Assembly: GCA_963666825.2 (NCBI GenBank)
Contig: OY763044.2
Location: 4,464,001 to 4,528,000, forward strand
Origin: Saccharicrinis sp963666825
GTDB taxonomy: Bacteria > Bacteroidota > Bacteroidia > Bacteroidales > Marinilabiliaceae
Direction of reading: 5' to 3'
Length of the DNA: 64,000 nucleotides
The first letter of the stretch is position 1. Each line of letters starts with the position of its first letter. The position numbers and the translations under genes were made by a program. Shown in pieces: positions 17,601 to 25,411 of the stretch. The notes below the pieces were generated by a model that did not search any database, was not told where the DNA came from, and saw only the letters and a program-made list of their open reading frames with translations.

Positions 17601-18420
17601 CATTTGGGTGAGTACTTATATAAAATGGCGCTTTTTGCGAAAGTTCAGTAACATATGGTTCCAACTCAGCTGCACCTAATGAACAGTTTAAGCCAATACT
17701 TAAAATATCCATATGAGAAACTGAATCGATGAAAGCTTCAAGTGTTTGACCGGATAGTGTTCTACCACTGGCATCAGTAATCGTACCCGAAACCATAACC
17801 GGCAGCTTCTTGCCCATTTCATCAAAGACCTCATCAATAGCCATCAATGCAGCTTTTGCATTTAGGGTATCAAATACAGTTTCGATCATCAATAAATCAC
17901 TTCCACCTTTAATCAAAGCTTCAATCTGTTCTTTGTAAGCTACCTTTACATCATCAAAAGTTGCAGCTCTGAAGCCTGGATTATTCACATCCGGAGATAA
18001 GGACAGTGCTTTATTTAAAGGACCTATTGAACCACAAACAAAACGAGGTTTCTCTGGTGTTTTTAAAGTATATTCATCTGCAACTTCTCTTGCTATCTTA
18101 GCTGATTGATAATTAATATCCCAAACAGCTGCCTGCATATCATAATCAGCCTGAGAAATAGATGTTGCATTAAAGGTATTAGTCTCTATGATATCAGAGC
18201 CTGCCTCAAGGTATTTGGCATGAATCTCTTTAATAATCTGAGGTTGAGTAATTGATAAAATATCATTATTGCCCTTAATTGACATATGATAATCTTTAAA
18301 CCTTTCACCCCTATAATCTTCTTCTTCCAGTTTATAGGTTTGAATCAAACTACCCATTGCTCCATCTAAAAGCAATATTCTTTCTTCGATTGCTTTATAT
18401 AATTTTTTTGTTCTATCCAT
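14683..18420 (-). CDS. metH: Cobalamin-dependent methionine synthase
   Basis: MetH transfers a methyl group from methyl-THF to homocysteine through cob(I)alamin. All modules are present in order in 1245 aa (typical length). The homocysteine domain spans 1 to about 330, with Zn-binding cysteines in IGLNCSLG and GGCCGTTP. The pterin domain follows (about 350-620, TNFINIGERCNVAGSRKF). Then come the cap and B12 domain, with GDVHDIGKN at about 757-765 carrying the lower-axial His and SGLITPSL nearby. The last part is the AdoMet activation domain (RGIRPALGYPACPDH near residue 1150). A B12-dependent enzyme implies cobalamin synthesis or uptake in this organism, which fits methylmalonyl-CoA mutase at the other end of the window. 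I see no cobalamin or SAM riboswitch in its leader. Confidence 0.97.
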   Translation of the reverse strand: MDRTKKLYKAIEERILLLDGAMGSLIQTYKLEEEDYRGERFKDYHMSIKGNNDILSITQPQIIKEIHAKYLEAGSDIIETNTFNATSISQADYDMQAAVWDINYQSAKIAREVADEYTLKTPEKPRFVCGSIGPLNKALSLSPDVNNPGFRAATFDDVKVAYKEQIEALIKGGSDLLMIETVFDTLNAKAALMAIDEVFDEMGKKLPVMVSGTITDASGRTLSGQTLEAFIDSVSHMDILSIGLNCSLGAAELEPYVTELSQKAPFYISTHPNAGLPNQFGEYDQTPNQMSDLVGKWLADGKVNIIGGCCGTTPEHIAAMAKIADKYNAHKKVQIPPITHLSGLESLQMRKDTNFINIGERCNVAGSRKFLRLIKEKKYEEAVDIARHQVENGAQIVDVNMDDAMLEAKEEMVTFLNMLMSDPDVSKVPVMVDSSKFEVIEAGLKCLQGKSVVNSISLKEGEEVFLEHARTIKKYGAAVVVMAFDEKGQADNFERRKEICGRAYKLLTEKINFPPQDIIFDPNVLAIATGIEEHNNYAVDFIKACKWIKENLPHAHISGGISNLSFSFRGNNVVREAIHSVFLYYAIQEGLDMGIVNPAMLQIYDDIPKELLGYVEDVVFNKRPDATDRLVEYAETIKNTQQEEGDQKQAAWREGNLEERLTYCLVKGINDYLDVDLAEALEKYPTALEIIEKPLMDGMNVVGDLFGSGKMFLPQVVKTARVMKKAVAILQPIIEKEKEATGGAKSNGRILMATVKGDVHDIGKNIVGVILGCNNYEVIDLGVMVPTEEILKKAVEHDVDIIGLSGLITPSLEEMVNVAKEMKRNGFNLPLMVGGATTSKVHTAVKIEPEYDFPVVHVKDASKSAQVVSALLSQTAKEEFAKKVKEEYAELRERNANKKALVLKSIEEARENKFKIDWNSGEVYTPTMLGVKTFDDYSISEIRKFIDWTFFFQAWNLTGNYDGIENVVTKEEEAKWLDGYKSEQAREKAEEALKLWRDSQTMLTNIERDKMVTAKAVFGFFPANSEGDDVIVYTDETRTVEKTRFHQIREQQDKPGKEVFHSLADFVAPVESGVNDYIGGFAVTAGVGIEKWIKAFEDDHDDYSAILLKALADRLAEAFAELLHFRVRREFWGYAPDEEFNTENFIRERYRGIRPALGYPACPDHSEKRQLFDLMEVEKNAGITLTEHFSMYPNASVSGVYFGHPKAMYFGVGKIGKDQVEELAKRKGISVEEMEKWIPVNLAYK

Positions 18421-18520
18421 ATGCGTTTACCAGATTATCACATGTGCTAAAATACTTCAGAATTAATTGAAGGTCAATATAGCCACATGATAAATGTCAT
18501 TTATCCTTAAAAAAGAGCTG

Positions 18521-18528
18521 CAAAAATA
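18521..18528 (-). promoter_or_regulatory. -7 element for metH-metF
   Basis: Minus-strand TATTTTTG matches TAnnTTTG. Transcription from here would give a leader of about 95 nt containing a short 8-bp hairpin (GATAAATG / CATTTATC). No -33 TTTG was found at the right distance. Confidence 0.4.
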
Positions 18529-18609
18529 ACAAATATTACTGATTTATTAGCGTTTATAGGCTTAAAGTTAACATAAACCCAAGCTGAAGTAAGCCTATTT
18601 CATTTTTTA

Positions 18610-18617
18610 TATATTTG
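18610..18617 (+). promoter_or_regulatory. -7 element for the heptose-kinase-like gene
   Basis: TATATTTG matches TAnnTTTG and sits 17 nt before the ATG at 18635, giving a short leader of about 13 nt. A -33 element was not recognised. Confidence 0.4.
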
Positions 18618-18634
18618 TACCAAATATTTATATC

Positions 18635-19636
18635 ATGTCACAAAATTATTTTGAACAATTATTTGAATCCTTTAATGATAAAAATATCCTGATAATAGGA
18701 GATGTTATGATCGATTCCTATTTATGGGGTGATGTTACACGAATATCTCCGGAGGCTCCGGTACCCATATTGAGTGGAGTTGGAAGAGAAAACAGACTAG
18801 GTGGAGCTGCTAACGTTGCATTAAATATTCAATCATTAGGCGCTAATCCTATTTTATGTTCTGTAATTGGTGACGATATAATGAGTAACGATTTTTTTAA
18901 ACTTCTAAAAAAACAAAATCTTACTCAGGATGGAATCGTTAAATGTACTAACAGAATTACTACAGTTAAAACTAGAGTAATAAGTCAGAATCAGCATTTA
19001 TTAAGAGTTGACGAAGAAATTTGTACACCTATTCCGGAAGATACAGAAACTAAAATGATGGCAAAATTAAATATGCTATTAGATACAAATAGAATAGATG
19101 CCATTATTTTTGAAGACTACGACAAAGGAGTCATCACTCCCTCTGTTATTGAAAAAGTAGTTTCTCTTGCTAAAAACAAAGGCATTCCAACCTTAGTTGA
19201 TCCTAAGAAAAGAAACTTTAATGATTACAAAGGAGTAACTTTCTTTAAACCGAACTTTAAAGAATTCAATGAAGGATGCAAGCTGGAACTTAAGAAAGGA
19301 CAACATGAAGATTTAATCATTGCCGCTAAAGAATTCCAAAAAAATCAGGACATTAATACACTGATGATTACTCTTTCTGAACATGGGGTATTTATCAACC
19401 AAAACTCTAATGAAGCATCTATTGTTCCGGCAGAAATAAGAAACATTGCAGATGTTTCTGGTGCAGGTGATACCGTAATTAGCGTAAGTGCCCTTTGTTT
19501 AATTGAGAATGTGGCACCTCATTTGCTAGCAAGAATCGCGAATATGGCGGGAGGCCTGGTTTGTGAGGAATCAGGAGTAGTTCCGGTAAAAAAAGAGTTA
19601 TTGTTAAAAGAGTGTATTAAAAAAATTACAGACTAA
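18635..19636 (+). CDS. rfaE1: PfkB-family sugar kinase, RfaE1/HldE N-terminal type (heptose-7-phosphate kinase-like)
   Basis: The 333-aa ribokinase-fold protein has the RfaE1 signature: GDVMIDSYLWGDVTRISPEAP near residue 23, then RLGGAANVALNIQSLGA, both typical of D-glycero-D-manno-heptose-7-phosphate kinases of LPS core synthesis. The C-terminal ATP site DVSGAGDTV holds the catalytic Asp near residue 277. It lacks the cytidylyltransferase domain found in fused HldE, so the adenylyl step must be encoded elsewhere. The product would add the 1-phosphate to heptose-7-phosphate in the cytoplasm. A different sugar substrate is possible, as the PfkB family is broad. It is followed by about 210 bp and then parA. 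Confidence 0.78.
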   Translation: MSQNYFEQLFESFNDKNILIIGDVMIDSYLWGDVTRISPEAPVPILSGVGRENRLGGAANVALNIQSLGANPILCSVIGDDIMSNDFFKLLKKQNLTQDGIVKCTNRITTVKTRVISQNQHLLRVDEEICTPIPEDTETKMMAKLNMLLDTNRIDAIIFEDYDKGVITPSVIEKVVSLAKNKGIPTLVDPKKRNFNDYKGVTFFKPNFKEFNEGCKLELKKGQHEDLIIAAKEFQKNQDINTLMITLSEHGVFINQNSNEASIVPAEIRNIADVSGAGDTVISVSALCLIENVAPHLLARIANMAGGLVCEESGVVPVKKELLLKECIKKITD

Positions 19637-19725
19637 CGATATAGGTCAATAATTACAATCACTTTACAATTTGTTGAAACTTTTATATCGAGATTCATGT
19701 ATGATGTTTTAATTAAAATTTTAAC

Positions 19726-19755
19726 TTTGACAGTCGTTTTATGATTCATTATTTG
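19726..19755 (+). promoter_or_regulatory. Candidate promoter for parA-parB and downstream envelope genes
   Basis: TTTG at 19726-19729 lies 20 nt before TATTTG at 19750-19755, resembling the Bacteroidota -33/-7 pair with a shortened -7. It would give a leader of about 85 nt before the parA ATG at 19847. Confidence 0.35.
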
Positions 19756-19846
19756 CATCTTTATTAGATTAAACAATTCTTAAAACGCCAGTATATCAAG
19801 ATTTTGTAGAATTTTATTATTGCAAAATATAAATAATTACCACTAT

Positions 19847-20647
19847 ATGGGAAAAATAATTGCATTAGCGAATCAAAAAGGAGGAGTTGGAAAAACTACT
19901 ACAGCGATAAACTTAGCAGCTAGTTTAGCAGTACTTGAATATAAAGTTTTAGTAGTAGATGCAGACCCACAAGCCAATGCTACATCCGGATTAGGATTTG
20001 ATTTAAAAGAAATTGAAGCCAGCATTTACGAATGCATTGTAGATGGAATTGAACCGTCATCGGCTTTACTGAAATCAGAAATTGAAGGTCTGGATATATT
20101 ACCATCACATATTGATTTGGTTGGAGCAGAAATTGAAATGCTAAACCGTTCAAACAGAGAAAACGTTCTTAAAGACGTTCTAGCAAAGGTAAAAGATCAA
20201 TATGATTTTGTTTTAATTGACTGTTCTCCATCATTGGGTTTAATTACAGTTAATTCACTTACTGCTGCCGACTCTGTGATTATTCCTGTACAATGTGAAT
20301 ATTTTGCACTTGAAGGACTTGGTAAATTATTAAATACCATTAAGATTATCCAAAGCAGACTAAATACAACTCTTGCTATCGAAGGTTTCTTATTAACGAT
20401 GTACGATTCTCGTTTAAGACTATCTAATCAGGTGGTTGAAGAGGTTCAGCGTCACTTCCAGGATATGGTATTTGAAACTTTAATTACAAGAAATATCAAA
20501 CTTAGTGAAGCACCAAGTTACGGTAAAGCTGTTGTTGAATACGATGCTACATCTAAAGGAGCAATCAATTATTTAAACTTAGCTCGCGAGCTTTTACAAA
20601 AAAACAACATGACTAAAATTGATAACAAAGATAAAATTATCAACTAG
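19847..20647 (+). CDS. parA: Chromosome-partitioning ATPase ParA (Soj)
   Basis: The 266-aa protein begins MGKIIALANQKGGVGKTTTAINLAASLA, with the deviant Walker A box KGGVGKTT near residue 10, followed by DADPQANAT and LIDCSPSLG (Walker B). It is the cytoplasmic ATPase that works with ParB and parS in chromosome segregation. The ATG at 19847 is chosen because an in-frame TTG 27 nt upstream would add nine residues not seen in the family. parB follows after 97 nt, which hold a 9-bp hairpin. Length and motifs are those of chromosomal Soj proteins. Confidence 0.96.
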   Translation: MGKIIALANQKGGVGKTTTAINLAASLAVLEYKVLVVDADPQANATSGLGFDLKEIEASIYECIVDGIEPSSALLKSEIEGLDILPSHIDLVGAEIEMLNRSNRENVLKDVLAKVKDQYDFVLIDCSPSLGLITVNSLTAADSVIIPVQCEYFALEGLGKLLNTIKIIQSRLNTTLAIEGFLLTMYDSRLRLSNQVVEEVQRHFQDMVFETLITRNIKLSEAPSYGKAVVEYDATSKGAINYLNLARELLQKNNMTKIDNKDKIIN

Positions 20648-20706
20648 TTAAATACAATCAGTAGATTTAGATATTAAGTTTATAATATATAATATTAGAA
20701 TATGAT

Positions 20707-20729
20707 GCAGACCATTATTTATGGTCTGC
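20707..20729 (+). promoter_or_regulatory. Hairpin between parA and parB
   Basis: GCAGACCAT (20707-20715) pairs perfectly with ATGGTCTGC (20721-20729) around a 5-nt loop, ending 15 nt before the parB ATG. There is no U-run, so it may be an mRNA-processing or translation-control element rather than a terminator. It does not resemble the usual parS consensus. Confidence 0.6.
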
Positions 20730-20744
20730 CAATTTAGATTACGA

Positions 20745-21623
20745 ATGGCAAAAAAGAATGCATTAGGGAGAGGACTGGGTGCTCTTATTGAAAGTGCCGA
20801 TGAGGTAACGAAAGGAAAACCTCTTTCGGGAATGGATGAGATAGAAGTAAGTAAAATTGTTGCTAATCCATGGCAACCTCGTACCCGATTTGATGAAGAA
20901 AAACTAGAAGAACTAGCAGCTTCTATTAAAGAGATTGGTGTCATTCAGCCACTTACTGTAAGAAAAAACGGAAATCAATATCAACTTATTGCAGGAGAAA
21001 GACGTTTTAGAGCATCTAAAATTGTTGGACTTGAAAAAGTTCCTGCTTATGTTCGTACAGCGGATGATGAAACCATGCTTGAAATGGCATTGGTTGAAAA
21101 CATTCAGCGTGAAGATTTAGACCCTATTGAAATTGCTATAAGTTATCAACGACTAATGGATGAGTGTAAACTCACTCAGGAAAGTATGTCGGAAAGAGTT
21201 GGTAAAAAAAGAGCTACAGTAACTAATTACCTGCGCTTACTTAAATTACCTGCAGAAATACAACTTGGTCTTCGTGACAAAAAGTTAGGCATGGGACATG
21301 CCAGAGCTATCATTGGAATTGAAGATGAGTTACTACAACTTAAAATTTATGAAGAAATCATTGAATTTGATTACTCCGTAAGAAAAGTTGAAGAAGTTGT
21401 AAGAGAACTTAACAGCGAAAAACCCACAAAACAACCTACTAAGAAGAAAAACGCTTTGCCAGAGGAGTATCAGAAACTTAGTGATCAAATCTCAACTGTA
21501 TTTGACACTAAAATTCAGTTTTCCCGTGGAGATAATGGTAATGGTAAAATTGTGATCCCATTTGATTCGGATGAGGATCTTGAACGAATTATCAGTATTC
21601 TTGACAAGGCAAACCAAAAGTAA
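20745..21623 (+). CDS. parB: Chromosome-partitioning protein ParB (Spo0J)
   Basis: The 292-aa protein starts MAKKNALGRGLGALIES, the typical ParB N-terminus. The CTPase/ParB domain follows, with NPWQPRTRFDEEKLEELAASI at about 45-66, the GERRFRA box near residue 90 and LVENIQREDLDPIE. A helix-turn-helix (LTQESMSERVGKKRATVTNYLRLL) lies near 145, and a C-terminal dimer region follows. The ATG at 20745 is chosen over one at 20721, which lies inside the hairpin and would add an unrelated octapeptide. ParB binds parS sites and loads chromosome-organising factors. It is cotranscribed with parA and probably with the DUF5683 gene 43 nt downstream. Confidence 0.96.
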   Translation: MAKKNALGRGLGALIESADEVTKGKPLSGMDEIEVSKIVANPWQPRTRFDEEKLEELAASIKEIGVIQPLTVRKNGNQYQLIAGERRFRASKIVGLEKVPAYVRTADDETMLEMALVENIQREDLDPIEIAISYQRLMDECKLTQESMSERVGKKRATVTNYLRLLKLPAEIQLGLRDKKLGMGHARAIIGIEDELLQLKIYEEIIEFDYSVRKVEEVVRELNSEKPTKQPTKKKNALPEEYQKLSDQISTVFDTKIQFSRGDNGNGKIVIPFDSDEDLERIISILDKANQK

Positions 21624-21666
21624 GATACTTCAACAATTTTGTTGTAATTACTTAGAAATCTAAATT

Positions 21667-22320
21667 TTGAACTTACAGACTACTTATAAAAAGTTACCAG
21701 GCAACCTGTTGTTAATGTTATTGACATTTTTGTATATAGGACAAAATATCAATGCTCAAGCAACAAACGACTCTACTATTGTAGAAAAGAAACCAGCTGA
21801 AGAGACTATAGTTATTAAACCACATTCGCCTCATAAGGCTAGTTTATATTCGGCTGTATTACCTGGTTTAGGTCAGGCTTACAATAAAAAATATTGGAAG
21901 ATTCCAATATTATATGCCGGCTTTGCAGGCCTTGTTTACGCCATTGATTTCAATACCCGAAATTATAATATGTACAGAAGAGGCTATAGAGATTTTCTGA
22001 TACAGGATCCAAACAACAGAAGTTATTTGGAAATAATTGAAGGTACTACAATTACAGCTGAGGATGTTGAAAACGATGGCCGTTATGCTGATTGGTTTGA
22101 AAATACACTGGAGAACGGTAAAGATTATTATGAAAGATGGCGGAACCTGAGTTATGTAGGTTTTGCTTTAGTATACATCATCAATATAATTGATGCTTCT
22201 GTTGATGCGCACTTTAAAACATTTGATGTGAGTGATGATTTAAGTATGAGGATTGAACCAATTGTAAATCCAGGCTTTGGAAATAACAGCATAGGATTAC
22301 AATTAAAACTGGTGTTTTAA
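21667..22320 (+). CDS. DUF5683 family envelope protein
   Basis: The 217-aa protein has a signal peptide or N-terminal anchor (LLLMLLTFLYIGQNINAQA), then a low-complexity segment, then the DUF5683 hallmark PGLGQAYNKKYWKIPILYAGF near residue 66. A second hydrophobic segment (YVGFALVYIINIIDASVDAHF) lies near 165. It probably spans or sits at the inner membrane; its function is unknown. The start is a TTG; the only in-frame ATG (in LLLML) would remove the n-region of the signal sequence. The family is commonly found next to parB and a lytic transglycosylase in Bacteroidota, as here, hinting at a link between cell-wall remodelling and chromosome partitioning (inference). Confidence 0.82.
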   Translation: MNLQTTYKKLPGNLLLMLLTFLYIGQNINAQATNDSTIVEKKPAEETIVIKPHSPHKASLYSAVLPGLGQAYNKKYWKIPILYAGFAGLVYAIDFNTRNYNMYRRGYRDFLIQDPNNRSYLEIIEGTTITAEDVENDGRYADWFENTLENGKDYYERWRNLSYVGFALVYIINIIDASVDAHFKTFDVSDDLSMRIEPIVNPGFGNNSIGLQLKLVF

Positions 22321-22331
22321 AAATTTATAAA

Positions 22332-23909
22332 ATGTTACGAATAAAATTATTTGCAGCAGCTCTATTTCTATCTGCACTAAACCTATATAGTCAAAACGAG
22401 TTAAAAACAGACTCAACAATAGTTGTAAATGACTCCATAAGTAGTGATTCTATTAAATTAGACAACAACGTTGAAGATGGATTTTTTACTGAAAACCTTG
22501 ATACAGTAAAGTCTGAGAACTCGGTAGATAAAAATGTTGAAACTACTCTTGAGTTTCCAAAGTTCATTACTGATTCATTATACATTCAAAGACTTCAAGG
22601 TATTGAGTCACCTTTGGAATTTCCATTTAATAGTAAGGTAAAGGCTTATATTGAACTTTATACTCAAAAGAGAAGAGAGCAGGTTCAGATTATGTTGGGA
22701 CTGTCAGAATACTACTTCCCTATGTTTGAAGAAGCTCTTGATGCAGAAGACCTTCCTTTAGAACTTAAATATTTACCGATAATTGAATCAGCACTTAATC
22801 CAAGGGCATTTTCAAGAGCCGGAGCTTCAGGGTTATGGCAGTTTATGTATGGAACAGGTAAAATGTATGGATTAAAGGTTAACTCATATATTGATGACAG
22901 AAGAGATCCTGTAAAATCAACTCAGGCTGCGGTAAAATACCTAAAGACTTTGTATGCAAAATATCACGATTGGTATTTAGTTATTGCAGCATATAACTGT
23001 GGTCCCGGAAACGTAGATAAAGCTATTTATCGTTCTGGTGGCAAAAGAGATTTCTGGCAAATTTATTATCGTTTACCACGTGAAACCAGAGGATATGTAC
23101 CAGCCTTTATTGCTGCGGCATACACAATGAACTATTACGAGGAGCACCTTATAACTCCAAAACCATCTGATATTTCTATGCAAACAGACACTATTATGAT
23201 TTCTGATTTATTGCATTTCAATCAGGTTTCAAAGGTTACAGGTATTCCGGTTGAAAAATTACGTCAGTTAAATCCTCAGTACAGAAGAGATATTGTACCT
23301 GCACAAAAGAATTCATATGCATTAAGGATTCCGTCAGTATCATTAGAGTCATTTATTAATTATGAAGATTCTATCTTTTCTTGCGACAGAGAAAAATACT
23401 TTGCTTCAAACAGATTAGTGGTAAATCCATCTGATAGCTATTCTGCACCTTCTGTTCCTAAAAACAAAGCTAAGGTTTATTATACAGTGAAATCAGGTGA
23501 TGCTGTAGGATTAATTGCAGACTGGTACGATGTTTATACAAATGATTTAAGATATTGGAATAACATACATAGAAATGTGATTCGTGTAGGCCAAAAATTA
23601 GTCATTTATGTTCCTAAAGATAAAGTTGATTATTACTCTAAGATTAACTCAATGAGTTATGCTGAAAAGCAAGCTAAAAATGGAAGAACTGTAGCTAAAT
23701 CTTCGTCAAGCTCAAGTTCAAAAACAAGTACAACATCAACTGAAAGTGGTGACTACATATACTACACTGTACGAAGTGGTGACAACCTTTGGTCTATTGC
23801 AAAAAAATTCCCGGGAGTATCGAACAGTGATATAATGAAGCTAAACAGCTTAACTAGTTCATCAAAGATTAATCCTGGTCAACGATTAAAAATACGACCA
23901 AAAAGCTAA
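22332..23909 (+). CDS. Membrane-bound lytic transglycosylase (MltD-like) with two LysM domains
   Basis: The 525-aa exported protein has a signal peptide (first about 20 residues), a Ser/Asp-rich linker, an SLT lytic transglycosylase domain (about 100-270) and two C-terminal LysM domains (about 388-433 and 477-522). The catalytic Glu152 sits in LPIIESALNPRAFS, followed by AGASGLWQFM and later AAYNCGPGNV, all SLT motifs. The linker between LysM repeats is Ser/Thr-rich. It cleaves peptidoglycan between MurNAc and GlcNAc, giving anhydro ends. It starts 11 nt after the DUF5683 gene, indicating one operon. There is no lipobox Cys, so despite the MltD name it may be periplasmic rather than lipid-anchored. 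Confidence 0.93.
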   Translation: MLRIKLFAAALFLSALNLYSQNELKTDSTIVVNDSISSDSIKLDNNVEDGFFTENLDTVKSENSVDKNVETTLEFPKFITDSLYIQRLQGIESPLEFPFNSKVKAYIELYTQKRREQVQIMLGLSEYYFPMFEEALDAEDLPLELKYLPIIESALNPRAFSRAGASGLWQFMYGTGKMYGLKVNSYIDDRRDPVKSTQAAVKYLKTLYAKYHDWYLVIAAYNCGPGNVDKAIYRSGGKRDFWQIYYRLPRETRGYVPAFIAAAYTMNYYEEHLITPKPSDISMQTDTIMISDLLHFNQVSKVTGIPVEKLRQLNPQYRRDIVPAQKNSYALRIPSVSLESFINYEDSIFSCDREKYFASNRLVVNPSDSYSAPSVPKNKAKVYYTVKSGDAVGLIADWYDVYTNDLRYWNNIHRNVIRVGQKLVIYVPKDKVDYYSKINSMSYAEKQAKNGRTVAKSSSSSSSKTSTTSTESGDYIYYTVRSGDNLWSIAKKFPGVSNSDIMKLNSLTSSSKINPGQRLKIRPKS

Positions 23910-23939
23910 TCGTGATATTTTTTAAAATATAGACTTTAT

Positions 23940-25409
23940 ATGATTAAGCCTCCAAAAATATTCTTGTATTATTTAATAATCATTTGTGTTTTTGCAGGCT
24001 TAAGTTTTTTAATTCCACAAGAAGGAGTTCAAATTGGAAGCCTTCCTTTTCATATAAAATGGTTCAAATTCTCTGAACTAATACCTTTAAAGAAAGACAC
24101 TACTTTACAAGTTTCTGTTGTTATTCCAAGCAAGGATACTCTAACCGTAAAAGCAGACTCTTTAAACCTTGATTCAATAGTCCTCGATTCATTAATCATT
24201 AAAGATACTCTAACCATTCAGGAAGAGACTAATGATAATCCGACCATTGAATTCAATGAAGATTTTAAACCTCTACTTTATCAGTTTTATAACAAGATAA
24301 CAAGTGCTGCTGATTCTAATTATATTGTTAGAATTTTGCATATGGGTGACTCACAAATAGAAGGAGACAGAATTACCAAATACCTACGCGAATCATTTCA
24401 AGAACAATTTAAAGGTTCGGGGCCAGGTTTAATTCCTGTTTATGATCCTCAAAAACAATTTCCATCAGTATGGATAACCAACAAAGGAAAGTGGAGTGAA
24501 CATACTGTTTATCATTATCCAAGACTAATAAACAAAAACCAATATGGTATTATTGGTCGTGTTGCAAAAATTGATTCTGCAGGTATATCCTCTTTAAAGA
24601 TAAGCCAATCGAGCATGGCTCTTCCTAAAGCCAGTAGATTTTACAAGTCAAGATTATTTTTAAAGGAAATAAGATCACCATTACTAATTACAGCCTTTTG
24701 GGAAGGAGAGCAAATAAGTAAAGATTCTTTGTTGGAAGATGAAGGTTTAACTGAAATAAACTGGACCTTTAAACAAGAGCCTCAACAATTTACTATTGAT
24801 TTTAAATCCGACAATAGTCCAATCTTTCTAGGACTTAGTTTAGACAGCCTTTCAGGTGTAGCAGTAGACAATATTTCTATGCGAGGTCAGTCTACACCCC
24901 GACTGGACAAGACTAATAAGGATTTATACAAATCGATGGCCAGCTATATGAATATTGGTATGGTTATCTTACAGTACGGAACCAACATGGTTCCAACAAT
25001 AACCAGTAATTATGAATTCTACAGCCGAACATTATACAAGCAATTCCTAATATTAAAAGAAACAATGCCTGATGTGCCTGTTTTAGTTGTAGGCGTGGGA
25101 GATGTTGCATATCAAAAAGACGGGCAGGTAAAATCATACGATCACATTCAAAAAATTACTGACGCCCAAAAAAAGGCTGCACTTAAGGCTGGCTTTGCAT
25201 TCTTCGACCTATACAAAACAATGGGTGGAGAAGGCTCTATGATTGATTGGGTTAATCATAATCCAAGAATGGCTATGTTAGATTATACCCATTTCAATAA
25301 AGTTGGAGGCGAAAAAGTAGCCAACTGGATTTACCAAGCTATACTTAATGATTATAATAAATGGAAGAAAAGCACTAATTTTAGCCTCGTCAATTCACAC
25401 AAAGAATAA
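23940..25409 (+). CDS. SGNH/GDSL-like hydrolase or acyltransferase partner of the MBOAT protein
   Basis: The 489-aa protein has one N-terminal membrane segment (about residues 8-24), a Thr/Ser/Asp-rich spacer to about 100, and a periplasmic SGNH domain. The nucleophile is Ser138 in ILHMGDSQIEGDR, and the C-terminal D-x-x-H pair is Asp448/His451 in LDYTHFNKVGG. The stop codon is 2 nt before the MBOAT start, so the two are translationally coupled. By analogy with PatB/AlgX-type systems, the SGNH protein would transfer an acetyl group delivered across the membrane by the MBOAT to a cell-wall or polysaccharide acceptor. Plain esterase activity is the alternative. The acceptor is unknown. Confidence 0.82.
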   Translation: MIKPPKIFLYYLIIICVFAGLSFLIPQEGVQIGSLPFHIKWFKFSELIPLKKDTTLQVSVVIPSKDTLTVKADSLNLDSIVLDSLIIKDTLTIQEETNDNPTIEFNEDFKPLLYQFYNKITSAADSNYIVRILHMGDSQIEGDRITKYLRESFQEQFKGSGPGLIPVYDPQKQFPSVWITNKGKWSEHTVYHYPRLINKNQYGIIGRVAKIDSAGISSLKISQSSMALPKASRFYKSRLFLKEIRSPLLITAFWEGEQISKDSLLEDEGLTEINWTFKQEPQQFTIDFKSDNSPIFLGLSLDSLSGVAVDNISMRGQSTPRLDKTNKDLYKSMASYMNIGMVILQYGTNMVPTITSNYEFYSRTLYKQFLILKETMPDVPVLVVGVGDVAYQKDGQVKSYDHIQKITDAQKKAALKAGFAFFDLYKTMGGEGSMIDWVNHNPRMAMLDYTHFNKVGGEKVANWIYQAILNDYNKWKKSTNFSLVNSHKE

Positions 25410-25411
25410 AA

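Noticed and set aside
18421..18634. SAM or cobalamin riboswitch before metH
   Set aside because: The leader is short and shows only a small 8-bp hairpin; no conserved riboswitch core was recognised.
20707..20729. parS site between parA and parB
   Set aside because: The hairpin sequence does not resemble the usual 16-bp parS palindrome and has a 5-nt loop.
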